Below, in pieces: positions 25,176 to 31,848 of a stretch of DNA of 64,000 nt. The notes beneath the pieces were generated by a model. That model did no database searches, was not told where the DNA came from, and saw nothing but the letters and a program-made list of their open reading frames with translations. A program made the translations under genes and the position numbers. Origin of the DNA: Gemmatimonadales bacterium (GTDB taxonomy: Bacteria; Gemmatimonadota; Gemmatimonadetes; Gemmatimonadales; GWC2-71-9); the NCBI GenBank assembly GCA_041390145.1, contig JAWKQM010000002.1, positions 248,001-312,000 on the forward strand. The letters run 5' to 3'. Position 1 is the first letter of the stretch; each line of letters begins with the position of its first letter.

Positions 25176-26032
25176 CACCGGACGTTCCGAAGAAAGAGCC
25201 GGGTCGAGACCGTCTCGGCAATGAACGCTTTGGGCCCCCCGCTCCAGCCAATGGCCGCGCGCCTTTCGCTGGCGCCGACCAGCGTGATGCGGATGCTGCG
25301 CACAGCCGCTGGATCGCCGACAGACGCTCCGGCATGGTCGAGGTACTCGAACGACAGCCCGTCGCCGTCCAGCGGACCTGCCAGCGGTTGGATGGGCTCT
25401 CCCCCGCTCACCGACGCCAAGCCAAGCCATCGCTGGCCGCCCGACGCATACTCCGCCAGACGGAGCACCTCGAAGGTGCGCACCAGGCCACCGACGACGA
25501 TGCCACCGGTCGTGCCGGAGGGGAGAAGTGCGGTGATGTCAGAGGTCTGCACCGCGATGGCCCGCAGGCCGGCGCACGAAGCCGAGCCAACGGCCAGCAC
25601 CGGCAGGGTAACCCACCGGTCGTCGGTGGGGGTGGTTGAATCACCTTCGACAAAGAGCAGGAGGCTGTCCCGGCCGGGAGCGATGTTGCGGAGCCGGCTG
25701 AACGGGAGCGGTGGCGCATCCAGAATATGGATCTGCGAGGGCCAGACGGCGCACGTCACGCCAAAGCCGCGCGCCGCCCGAAAAGTGATGGAGTCGGGAT
25801 CAAGGCGGAGAATGTCTGCGCCAGCCGCGTCGCTGCCGAGTTCCCGAAGTTCAGCGCGGGCGAGCACCATCCCGGCGCGCACTCCGGCCTGCACCGCGGC
25901 GTGCTCGGCCACGGCCACGGACTGCCGCCCGAGGGCCAGTGAAGTCCGAAGGACGGCGGCGGTGACCAGCGTCAGGAGCACGAGCGCAACGAGCAGTTCC
26001 AGCAGGGTGACGCCCCCGCGCGGACGAGCCAT
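25175..26032 (-). CDS. PilW-like minor pseudopilin
   Basis: This 285-residue protein has a type III signal: a short leader MARPRG, then GVTLLELLVALVLLTLV, with the conserved Glu of the prepilin motif. Its length and beta-rich C-terminus fit PilW/GspJ-type minor pseudopilins. The prepilin peptidase should cut after the Gly at about residue 7. Start and stop are both in TGATG overlaps with neighbours, so the three genes are tightly coupled. Minor pilins of this set prime pilus assembly in other bacteria; that role is inferred here. Confidence 0.83.
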   Translation of the reverse strand: MARPRGGVTLLELLVALVLLTLVTAAVLRTSLALGRQSVAVAEHAAVQAGVRAGMVLARAELRELGSDAAGADILRLDPDSITFRAARGFGVTCAVWPSQIHILDAPPLPFSRLRNIAPGRDSLLLFVEGDSTTPTDDRWVTLPVLAVGSASCAGLRAIAVQTSDITALLPSGTTGGIVVGGLVRTFEVLRLAEYASGGQRWLGLASVSGGEPIQPLAGPLDGDGLSFEYLDHAGASVGDPAAVRSIRITLVGASERRAAIGWSGGPKAFIAETVSTRLFLRNVR

Positions 26033-26403
26033 CAGGGACACCAGAGCGAGGCGGCCAGGGTGTCGGTGGCGCGCCCACCGGGAACTGGAACGGACACCTC
26101 GATCGACACCTCCTGCAGCCCACCGGCAGATGTGATGGTCCAACGGCGCGCGGTGCCATCGACCGATGAATCAACACCATCGAGGAGCGCCCGGCATGCG
26201 GCCGATCCCGTGGCCGCCTGGGCCCGGAGCGCCTCGAGTTGCGCGGTGGCCGCCTCCAATGTGCGCATCGACTGGCGGCCGCGGTGGACCATCCGGACCG
26301 TCAGCGCCGCCGTGCCAAGCAGCGCCCCGATCCCCGTGGTCAGGAGGAGGCTCGAGACCAGCACCTCGAGAAGGGTGAACCCCTGGCGGCCGATGGTTCG
26401 CAT
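26032..26403 (-). CDS. PilV-like minor pseudopilin
   Basis: This 123-residue protein has a leader MRTIGRQG followed by FTLLEVLVSSLLLTTG, a classic class III signal with Glu5. The size matches PilV/GspI-type minor pseudopilins. The start at 26403 is chosen because it puts the cleavage site nine residues in; the longer open frame runs back through the terminator region. It opens the three-gene minor-pilin operon behind the terminator of the regulator gene, so it should have its own promoter in the 40 bases between. I could not identify that promoter. Confidence 0.82.
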   Translation of the reverse strand: MRTIGRQGFTLLEVLVSSLLLTTGIGALLGTAALTVRMVHRGRQSMRTLEAATAQLEALRAQAATGSAACRALLDGVDSSVDGTARRWTITSAGGLQEVSIEVSVPVPGGRATDTLAASLWCP

Positions 26404-26442
26404 GCGACGACAGTAACTCGCCCCGGTCGGCGGCCCACAACG

Positions 26443-26471
26443 AAAAACGCGCACGGGGGATCCCATGCGCG
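26443..26471 (-). terminator. Intrinsic terminator after the NtrC-type regulator gene
   Basis: A ten-pair stem (CGCGCACGGG at 26448-26457 with CCCATGCGCG at 26462-26471, one G-T pair) has a four-base loop. On the minus strand a run of five T follows immediately (26443-26447). It separates the regulator gene from the minor pilins. Confidence 0.85.
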
Positions 26472-26493
26472 CGGTCTTCACCTCACCCCCTGA

Positions 26494-26520
26494 CCCCCTC
26501 TCCACCATGTGGAGCGGGGG
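26494..26520 (-). terminator. Second hairpin after the NtrC-type regulator gene
   Basis: A 12-pair stem with one mismatch and a CAT loop (CCCCCTCTCCAC arm) starts 12 bases past the stop codon. It resembles the C-rich stems at 17129 and 23645. It lacks a T-run and may act with the terminator at 26443-26471. Confidence 0.45.
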
Positions 26521-26531
26521 AACGACCGACA

Positions 26532-27932
26532 CTACTCGAGCCGATACCGCCGCAGCTTGTAGAAGAGCGTGCGAAGGCTGACACCCAGGAGGTCGGCCGC
26601 TTCACGGCGGCTGCCACCGCTGGCCTGCAGCGCCTGCTGAACCAGGTCGCGCTCCAGCGCCTCAACGCGGCCCTTGAGGAGCAGGTCACCGGGAGCAGCC
26701 GGGTGGTCGGTGGCATGTCCATGGCCGTTCCCATTGACGTTGCCGTTGCCGATACCGTTCCCGTTCACCGCCGGCGCCGCGCCGAAGAGGAACGAGTCGC
26801 GCTCGAGACGGCCGGACTCGCTGAGCACGGCCGCGCGCTCGACCGCGTTGCGCAACTCGCGCACATTGCCGGGCCACTTGTAGTGGCTGAGGTAGCTGAG
26901 GGCCTGCGGACTGAAGCTGATGGCGCGACCGAGGCGCTGCGCGGTGTGCTGGGCAAAATGGGCCAGCAGGGCCGGCACATCCTCCGGGCGGTCGCGCAGT
27001 GGCGGCACCTCGAGCTCCACGACATTCAGCCGGTAGTACAGGTCGTCGCGGAATTCGCCGGCGGCTCGTGCATCTTCGAGACGGCGGGCGGTCGCCGCAA
27101 TGAGGCGCGCGTTGACCGGGCGGCTCTTCGATTCGCCGACGCGCCGGACCTCGCGCTCCTCGAGCACACGGAGCAGCTTGGCCTGGAGGCCGGCCGGCAG
27201 GTCGCCGATTTCATCGAGCAGCAGCGTCCCGTTGGTCGCTTCCTCGAACAGTCCCGCCCGCTCACCCGTGGCGCCGGTGAAGGCGCCCCGCGCGTGGCCG
27301 AAGAGTTCGGACTCCAGCAACTGCTCCGGGATGGCCGCGCAATTGATGGCCACGAACGGTCCCTCGGAGCGCTTGCTCATCCGGTGAATTGACCGCGCCA
27401 GCACTTCCTTGCCGGTGCCACTCTCGCCGGTGATGAGCACCGTGGTGTCGTGCGCGGCGACACGGCTGGCCAGCTCGAGGAGGTGACGCATCGAGGCGCT
27501 CTCGGCGACCACCTCGTCCTGCACCTGGCCTGCGCCGAGCGAGGCGCGCAGCGACTCCACCTCACGGCGGAGCCCCTCGCGCTCCTCGACCTTGCGCAGC
27601 GTCAGCAGGACTTCGTCGGGACGGAACGGCTTGTGGAGGTAGTCGTACGCTCCTTCGCGCATGGCGGCGATGGCGGCGTCTTCCGTGCCATAGGCACTCA
27701 TCATCAGGAGAATCGCATCGCCGCCGGCGGTGCGGTATTCACGCAGGAACTCCAGGCCGTCCATGCCGGGCATGCGCACATCGGAGAGGATGACATCCGG
27801 CTCGACTTCCGGGGCGCGCGCCAGGGCACGCCGAGCGTCTCCCTCGGCGGTCACCTCGTGACCGGCCTCGGAGAGCAAGAGTCCCAGCGATTGCCGAAGA
27901 CCCGGATCGTCGTCAACTACCAGAATGCGCAT
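26532..27932 (-). CDS. NtrC-type sigma-54-dependent response regulator
   Basis: This protein of about 466 residues has a receiver domain with Asp51 as phospho-site (LSDVRMPG), an AAA+ domain with GESGTGKE, the sigma-54-contacting GAFTGA loop, and a Fis-type helix-turn-helix at the end (REAADLLGVSLRTLFYKLRRY). Between the AAA+ and DNA-binding parts lies an unusual Asn-Gly-rich linker of about 20 residues. The start is the ATG at 27932, preceded by an in-frame TTG; the frame overlaps the kinase gene by about 20 bases. With the kinase just upstream it forms a two-component pair, in the same transcript direction as the pilins. Confidence 0.95.
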   Translation of the reverse strand: MRILVVDDDPGLRQSLGLLLSEAGHEVTAEGDARRALARAPEVEPDVILSDVRMPGMDGLEFLREYRTAGGDAILLMMSAYGTEDAAIAAMREGAYDYLHKPFRPDEVLLTLRKVEEREGLRREVESLRASLGAGQVQDEVVAESASMRHLLELASRVAAHDTTVLITGESGTGKEVLARSIHRMSKRSEGPFVAINCAAIPEQLLESELFGHARGAFTGATGERAGLFEEATNGTLLLDEIGDLPAGLQAKLLRVLEEREVRRVGESKSRPVNARLIAATARRLEDARAAGEFRDDLYYRLNVVELEVPPLRDRPEDVPALLAHFAQHTAQRLGRAISFSPQALSYLSHYKWPGNVRELRNAVERAAVLSESGRLERDSFLFGAAPAVNGNGIGNGNVNGNGHGHATDHPAAPGDLLLKGRVEALERDLVQQALQASGGSRREAADLLGVSLRTLFYKLRRYRLE

Positions 27933-29127
27933 CAACCGCCTCTGCCTGTGGCAGGAATACTTTAAAGACAGCCCCGCCCTCGCGGGCGCGGTCGACCCAG
28001 ACTACTCCCCCGGCGTCATGCACAGTCCGCGCCACAATGGCCAAACCAAGCCCCGTGCCCTTCCCGGGGTCCTTGGTGGTATAGAAGGGGTCGAAGATGC
28101 GTTCTCGCTCATCCTCGGGGACACCAGGCCCCTCGTCGGCCACGTAGAGCAGCCCCCCGGCCGTGCCCGCAGGGAGGTCCGGCCGCCAGGGACGCCGACC
28201 AGCCGCTCCAGGGCGGTCCGGGGCCCCCCCTGCCCCATTCCCGTCCCCCGCCCGGTGCTCTGGCACGTTGCGAGGAACAAAGGTTTTCGGCACGGCCCCC
28301 ACCCAGATGCGCCCCCCCTCGGGGGAGGCATCCCGGGCATTGAGCACCAGGTTGACCAGCACCTGTTCCAGCGCCTTCCGGTCGCCGCGCACGGGGTGGA
28401 GCGAATCGCTCACCTCCAGGACGATCTCGTGCGCTTTGAGCGCGCCCTGGTCGCCCAGAAACCCCACGACATCCCGGGCCAACTCGGCGAGCGAAGTCGC
28501 GCCCGAGGGCGCACCCGGGCGCGCGTAGTCGAGCAACCCTTCCACGATCCGGTCCATCCGCGCCACTTCGCGCCGCATGCCGTCGACGAGGGCGGCATCG
28601 GCCCCGCGCTGGCGGAGCACCTCGACATAGGTGCCGAACGCGCCGAGGGGATTCCGGATTTCGTGCGCGACGCCGGCGGCGAGGCGCCCCACCCCGGCCA
28701 ATTTTTCAGCGCGTACCGCCTGGCTCTGCACGTCGAGCAGCTGCTCGGCCATCGAGTGGAAGCGATCGGCGAGATGCGCGAGCTCGCGGGTCTCGAAGGC
28801 CGCGGGCGACGCGGAGACATCGCCGTTGGCGAGGCGATCAGCCTCTGCCGACAATTCGCTGAGCGGCGTGAGCACCAGCCGCCGCACCAGGTGGCGGCCG
28901 AAGAGCACGAAGAGGAGGGTGCTCGCGGCCCAGAGGATCCAGAGCGTCCAGACGGCGGCGTCCGGATCCAGCGAGGCGACCAGGAGGGTCGTCAGGCTGG
29001 CGAGGACCACCGCCGCCGAAGTCAGGAAAGCCAGATTGAAGAGCAGCTCGGTCCGGAGTGAACGGAGCGGGCCGCCTGGCGTGCCGCCAGGCGGCCCGTC
29101 GTGTGGCGGCCCCGATTCATGGGTCAC
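27913..29127 (-). CDS. Membrane sensor histidine kinase (NtrB/PilS-like)
   Basis: This kinase of about 404 residues has two membrane helices (about 30-50 and 57-75), a HAMP domain, a HisKA domain with AHEIRNPLGAF and an HATPase domain. An insert rich in Gly, Pro and Arg (about 300-335) sits in the ATP lid. The GTG at 29127 follows the pilin stop by 16 bases and seems the best start; a longer frame overlaps the pilin. It very likely phosphorylates the overlapping NtrC-type regulator. The signal sensed is unknown. A 14-bp inverted repeat falls within its first 20 codons. Confidence 0.9.
   Translation of the reverse strand: MTHESGPPHDGPPGGTPGGPLRSLRTELLFNLAFLTSAAVVLASLTTLLVASLDPDAAVWTLWILWAASTLLFVLFGRHLVRRLVLTPLSELSAEADRLANGDVSASPAAFETRELAHLADRFHSMAEQLLDVQSQAVRAEKLAGVGRLAAGVAHEIRNPLGAFGTYVEVLRQRGADAALVDGMRREVARMDRIVEGLLDYARPGAPSGATSLAELARDVVGFLGDQGALKAHEIVLEVSDSLHPVRGDRKALEQVLVNLVLNARDASPEGGRIWVGAVPKTFVPRNVPEHRAGDGNGAGGAPDRPGAAGRRPWRPDLPAGTAGGLLYVADEGPGVPEDERERIFDPFYTTKDPGKGTGLGLAIVARTVHDAGGVVWVDRAREGGAVFKVFLPQAEAVDAHSGS
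29068..29098. other. Perfect hairpin at the 5' end of the sensor kinase gene
   Basis: A 14-bp perfect stem (CGGGCCGCCTGGCG arm) with a TGC loop lies 30-60 bases inside the assumed kinase reading frame. It is just past the second pilin gene. It could reduce transcription or translation of the kinase relative to the abundant pilin mRNA. No T-run follows. Confidence 0.6.
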
Positions 29128-29143
29128 TGCGTATCCCTCGCGA

Positions 29144-29608
29144 TTACGGGTCGCAGGTGATCTGCCCCTCGCTTGTGGCCGGCGCCGGTGCCGCCGCGCT
29201 CCCGAAGAACACTGCGCAGGTCTTGGTGGTCCCGGTGTAGCTGGCCGTCGCCGCCCATCCACCGGCCGTGGCCTCGGTGATGGTGATCGTGGTCCCGCTC
29301 GACGGATTGTAGGCCAGGATCGGGTTCGGGATGCCGCCGCCGTAATAGACCTGGTTGTCGCTGTTGTACGCCTCCTGCGCCGTCGCCAGGTTCCGAAGGT
29401 CGCCCTTCATCTTGGCGAGGTACGCGCGCTCCTTCGTGCTCCCGAACTTGGGGATGGCAATGGAGGCCAGGATCCCGATGATCACCACGACGATGAGCAA
29501 CTCGATCAGGGTGAAGCCGGCCCGGCCGGCCGAGCGGGCGAAGCGACGCTTCTCCCCGGCGGCACTGTTGGCCTGCTCCCTCGTGTCCTGCCGATTGTCT
29601 TCGCGCAT
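29144..29608 (-). CDS. Type IV pilin, second copy, with long leader peptide
   Basis: This 154-residue prepilin has the class III motif GFTLIELLIVVVIIGILASIAIPKF with Glu5. The leader before the cleavage Gly is about 31 residues, unusually long and charged compared with 6-10 in the classic type IVa group. The C-terminal globular part carries two cysteines (near TCAVFF and TCDP) that may form the D-loop disulfide. It resembles the neighbouring 136-residue pilin closely in the helix and moderately in the C-terminal half, so gene duplication is likely. It lies 95 bases after that gene and may be co-transcribed. Confidence 0.92.
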   Translation of the reverse strand: MREDNRQDTREQANSAAGEKRRFARSAGRAGFTLIELLIVVVIIGILASIAIPKFGSTKERAYLAKMKGDLRNLATAQEAYNSDNQVYYGGGIPNPILAYNPSSGTTITITEATAGGWAATASYTGTTKTCAVFFGSAAAPAPATSEGQITCDP

Positions 29609-29683
29609 GGTTGAGATCCTGTGAGAGGGTGTGAAAAGGGACGGCGACCCGTAGACCGCCGCCCCGATTCAGGTTGCCCTGCC

Positions 29684-29706
29684 GAGTCTAGCCTGGGCTA
29701 GGCTCA
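29684..29706 (-). terminator. Weak hairpin at the end of the first pilin gene
   Basis: A ten-pair stem with one G-T pair and a two-base loop (CTAGCC/GGCTAG core) overlaps the stop codon. No T-run follows on the minus strand, so it may attenuate rather than end transcription into the second pilin gene. Confidence 0.35.
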
Positions 29707-30114
29707 GTTACACTTCGGCTCGCCTTCGACGGTGGCCGGGGCAACTGCCGCGACGCCGATGAAGATCGAGCAGGTCTTGGCGGTCGCGCTGTGCGAGGCG
29801 ACGGCGCTCCAGCCCGTGCCCGCAGTCGCGGTGAAGGTCACGGTCACGCCAGCCGACGGCACGTAGTTGCCGAGAGCGACGAGCGGGGTGGCCACGCCGG
29901 CCAGGTTGCTGGCGGCGCCGCTGAGGTACACCTGGTTGTCGGCGAAGTAGCCTTCCTGAGCGGTCGCGCCATTGCGCAGGTCGGACTTCATCGAGGCCAG
30001 GTACGCCTTCTCCTTCGTGCTCGCGAACTTCGGAATCGCGATGGCTGCCAGAATGCCGATAATCACGACGACAATCAGCAGCTCGATCAGGGTAAAGCCC
30101 TTGCGGTTCAACAT
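29704..30114 (-). CDS. pilA: Major type IV pilin PilA
   Basis: This 136-residue prepilin has a very short leader (MLNRKG) and the canonical motif FTLIELLIVVVIIGILAAIAIPKF with Glu5. A C-terminal cysteine pair (CSIF and the final KCN) probably closes the D-loop. It is expected to be the fibre subunit, moved by PilB and PilT. The start at 30114 has GGAGG ten bases upstream; the longer frame runs through repeats. A sigma-54 promoter lies 87-102 bases upstream, and pilR/pilS are the next genes on the same strand, a classic arrangement. Confidence 0.95.
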   Translation of the reverse strand: MLNRKGFTLIELLIVVVIIGILAAIAIPKFASTKEKAYLASMKSDLRNGATAQEGYFADNQVYLSGAASNLAGVATPLVALGNYVPSAGVTVTFTATAGTGWSAVASHSATAKTCSIFIGVAAVAPATVEGEPKCN

Positions 30115-30200
30115 GGGTACAACCTCCAGAGAGAATGAATCCTGCATTGTGCTGCTGACCGTGATCGGTCCCTTCAAATTCCTTCCCGGGCTGATGGAAG

Positions 30201-30216
30201 GGCAACGACTATGCCA
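30201..30216 (-). promoter_or_regulatory. Sigma-54 (-24/-12) promoter of pilA
   Basis: The minus strand reads TGGCAT-AGTCG-TTGCC, matching the RpoN consensus except for T at the last base of the -24 box and C at the final -12 base. GG and GC are exactly spaced. Expected start is near 30190, giving a leader of about 75 bases to the pilA ATG. PilR-dependent sigma-54 control of pilA is known in Pseudomonas, Myxococcus and Geobacter. Confidence 0.82.
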
Positions 30217-30340
30217 GCATCGAATTCCAGGGTGTAACCCTTTTAACAACATGTAGTTACACTTTGTCGCGCCAACGTTTGCATGGCGGGTTGCAAGCCT
30301 TTGGAGGGGGATTTTGCAAGGGCGGGGGGGTGGGGAAGCG

Positions 30341-30404
30341 GGGCAGCGGGGCAGCGGGGCAGCGGGGCAGCGGGGCAGCGGGGCAGCGGGGCAGCGGGGC
30401 AGCG
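30341..30404 (+). repeat. Tandem repeat, eight units of GGGCAGCG
   Basis: Eight perfect 8-bp units run head to tail (64 bases), with a partial ninth. It sits about 125-190 bases upstream of the pilA sigma-54 promoter. Eight-base units are prone to slippage, so the copy number may vary between strains. Confidence 0.95.
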
Positions 30405-30420
30405 GGGCCGAAGGTGCGTA

Positions 30421-30454
30421 GGCCGTCACTCCGGCGCAAGCCGGCGTGACGGCC
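30421..30454. repeat. REP-like palindrome after pilR
   Basis: The outer arms GGCCGTCAC/GTGACGGCC and inner arms CCGGC/GCCGG enclose a GCAA loop. It starts 12 bases past the pilR stop. A relative with the same GTCACTCCGG...GCAAGCCGG pattern lies at 41597-41625, so it is probably a dispersed intergenic element that may also act as a terminator. Confidence 0.7.
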
Positions 30455-30465
30455 GTTCTTCCACC

Positions 30466-31848
30466 CTATTCCGCCACCGGCGCCGCCGTCTCCTCGTACC
30501 GGCTCAGCTTCCTATATAAGGTGGAGGGGTCGATCCCCAGGACTTCCGCCGCCCGGGTCTTGTTCCCTCCCTCCGCCTGCAGCACCCACATGATGTAGGC
30601 CCGCTCGATCACGTCCAGCGCCGGGTTCTTGTAGGACCGGTCGGTGACCAGCGGCTCCTTCCGGCGCCGGGTGATCCGTTCCGGCAGGTGCTGCGGCTCG
30701 ATCAGGTTCCCCCTCGTCAGTACCACGGCGTGCTCCAGCGCATTCTCGAGTTCGCGCACGTTGCCGGGCCAGTCGTACACCATGACGGCATCGAGCGCCT
30801 CGGACGAGAGCGCCTTCGGCTCGGTCCCGGACTGCGTCGCCATCCCCTGCAGGAACCACTCGACCAGGAGGAGGAGGTCGTCGCGGCGGTCGCGCAGCGG
30901 CGGCAGGTCGAGAGCAATGACGTTCAGCCGATAGAAAAGATCGGAGCGGAAGGTGCCACGCCGGATCTCCTCCTCGAGTTCGCGATTGGTCGCGGCGACG
31001 ATCCGCACGTCGACCGGTATGGCCTCCGTCGACCCGACCGGGATCACCTCGCGTTCCTGCAATACCCGAAGCAGCTTGATTTGCAGCGAGGGCGGCATCT
31101 CCCCGACCTCGTCCAGGAAGAAGGTCCCCCCCCGCGCCGCCGCAAAGAGCCCCTGCTTGTCGCGCACCGCCCCGGTGAACGATCCCTTCACGTGCCCGAA
31201 GAGCTCGCTCTCCAGCAGATTCTCCGGCAACGCACCGCAGTTGATGCTGAAGAAGGGCCCCTCGGCGCGGTCGGAGAGGTAATGAATGTGCCGGGCGACC
31301 ACTTCCTTGCCGGTGCCGCTCTCGCCGCCGATGAGCACGGTGGAGTCCGTCGGCGCCACCTGCTCGGCCAGCTTGAGCACGTCGAGGAAGCGCTTGGACT
31401 TGCCGATCGGCCGCGTGGTTCCACCGCGCTCCCGCCGCTTGATCTCCTGCTTGAGCTGCTTGTTCTCCACCCTGACGGAGCGGAACTCCGCGGCCCGGCG
31501 CAGGATGGTAAGCAACTCGTCGTTCGCAAACGGCTTCTGGATGTAATAGAACGCGCCGGCATTCACGGCCCCGATGGCGGTCTGGAGCGACGCCTGCGCC
31601 GTCATCAGGATGACGGGGGTCATCGGATCCTGATCGCGGGCCGCCTGCAGGATGTCGATGCCGGTCACCTGCGGCATCCGGACGTCGCTCAGCACGATAT
31701 CGAACTGGCCGGTCCGTATCGCCTCCAGCCCCGCCTTCCCGCCCTGGGCGGTCGTGACCTCGAACCCTTCCTTCTTCAGGAGGATGCGGAGGGTGTCGAG
31801 AATGCCGGACTCGTCGTCGACGATCAACAATGTGGGCTGCGCGCTCAT
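30466..31848 (-). CDS. pilR: Sigma-54-dependent response regulator PilR
   Basis: This 460-residue regulator has a receiver with phospho-site Asp55 (LSDVRMPQ), an AAA+ domain with GGESGTGKE, a GSFTGA loop (Ser for the usual Ala), Walker B FFLDEVGEM, and a Fis-type helix-turn-helix at the C-terminus (TRAAEVLGIDPSTLYRKL). It overlaps pilS by four bases and is followed by the pilA promoter region. By analogy with PilR of other bacteria it should activate pilA, and here possibly also pilMNOPQ and pilBTC. A second NtrC-type regulator lies on the other side of the pilins. Confidence 0.94.
   Translation of the reverse strand: MSAQPTLLIVDDESGILDTLRILLKKEGFEVTTAQGGKAGLEAIRTGQFDIVLSDVRMPQVTGIDILQAARDQDPMTPVILMTAQASLQTAIGAVNAGAFYYIQKPFANDELLTILRRAAEFRSVRVENKQLKQEIKRRERGGTTRPIGKSKRFLDVLKLAEQVAPTDSTVLIGGESGTGKEVVARHIHYLSDRAEGPFFSINCGALPENLLESELFGHVKGSFTGAVRDKQGLFAAARGGTFFLDEVGEMPPSLQIKLLRVLQEREVIPVGSTEAIPVDVRIVAATNRELEEEIRRGTFRSDLFYRLNVIALDLPPLRDRRDDLLLLVEWFLQGMATQSGTEPKALSSEALDAVMVYDWPGNVRELENALEHAVVLTRGNLIEPQHLPERITRRRKEPLVTDRSYKNPALDVIERAYIMWVLQAEGGNKTRAAEVLGIDPSTLYRKLSRYEETAAPVAE

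Larger units (their letters stand above)
30115..30465. other. Intergenic region between pilR and pilA
   Basis: These 351 bases hold the pilA leader with GGAGG, the sigma-54 promoter, an AT-rich block (about 30230-30265) where activator or IHF-like binding could occur, a pure 8-bp tandem repeat (30341-30404), and a palindrome after pilR (30421-30454). I see no gene in it. Confidence 0.7.

Noticed and set aside
30341..30404. Possible CRISPR array
   Set aside because: The units are 8 bases and contiguous, without spacers; no cas genes are nearby.
29704..30429. Longer pilin frame reading through the repeat (LPRCPAAP repeats)
   Set aside because: The repeat peptide is the translated 8-mer array; the true start is the ATG at 30114 with GGAGG upstream and a six-residue leader.
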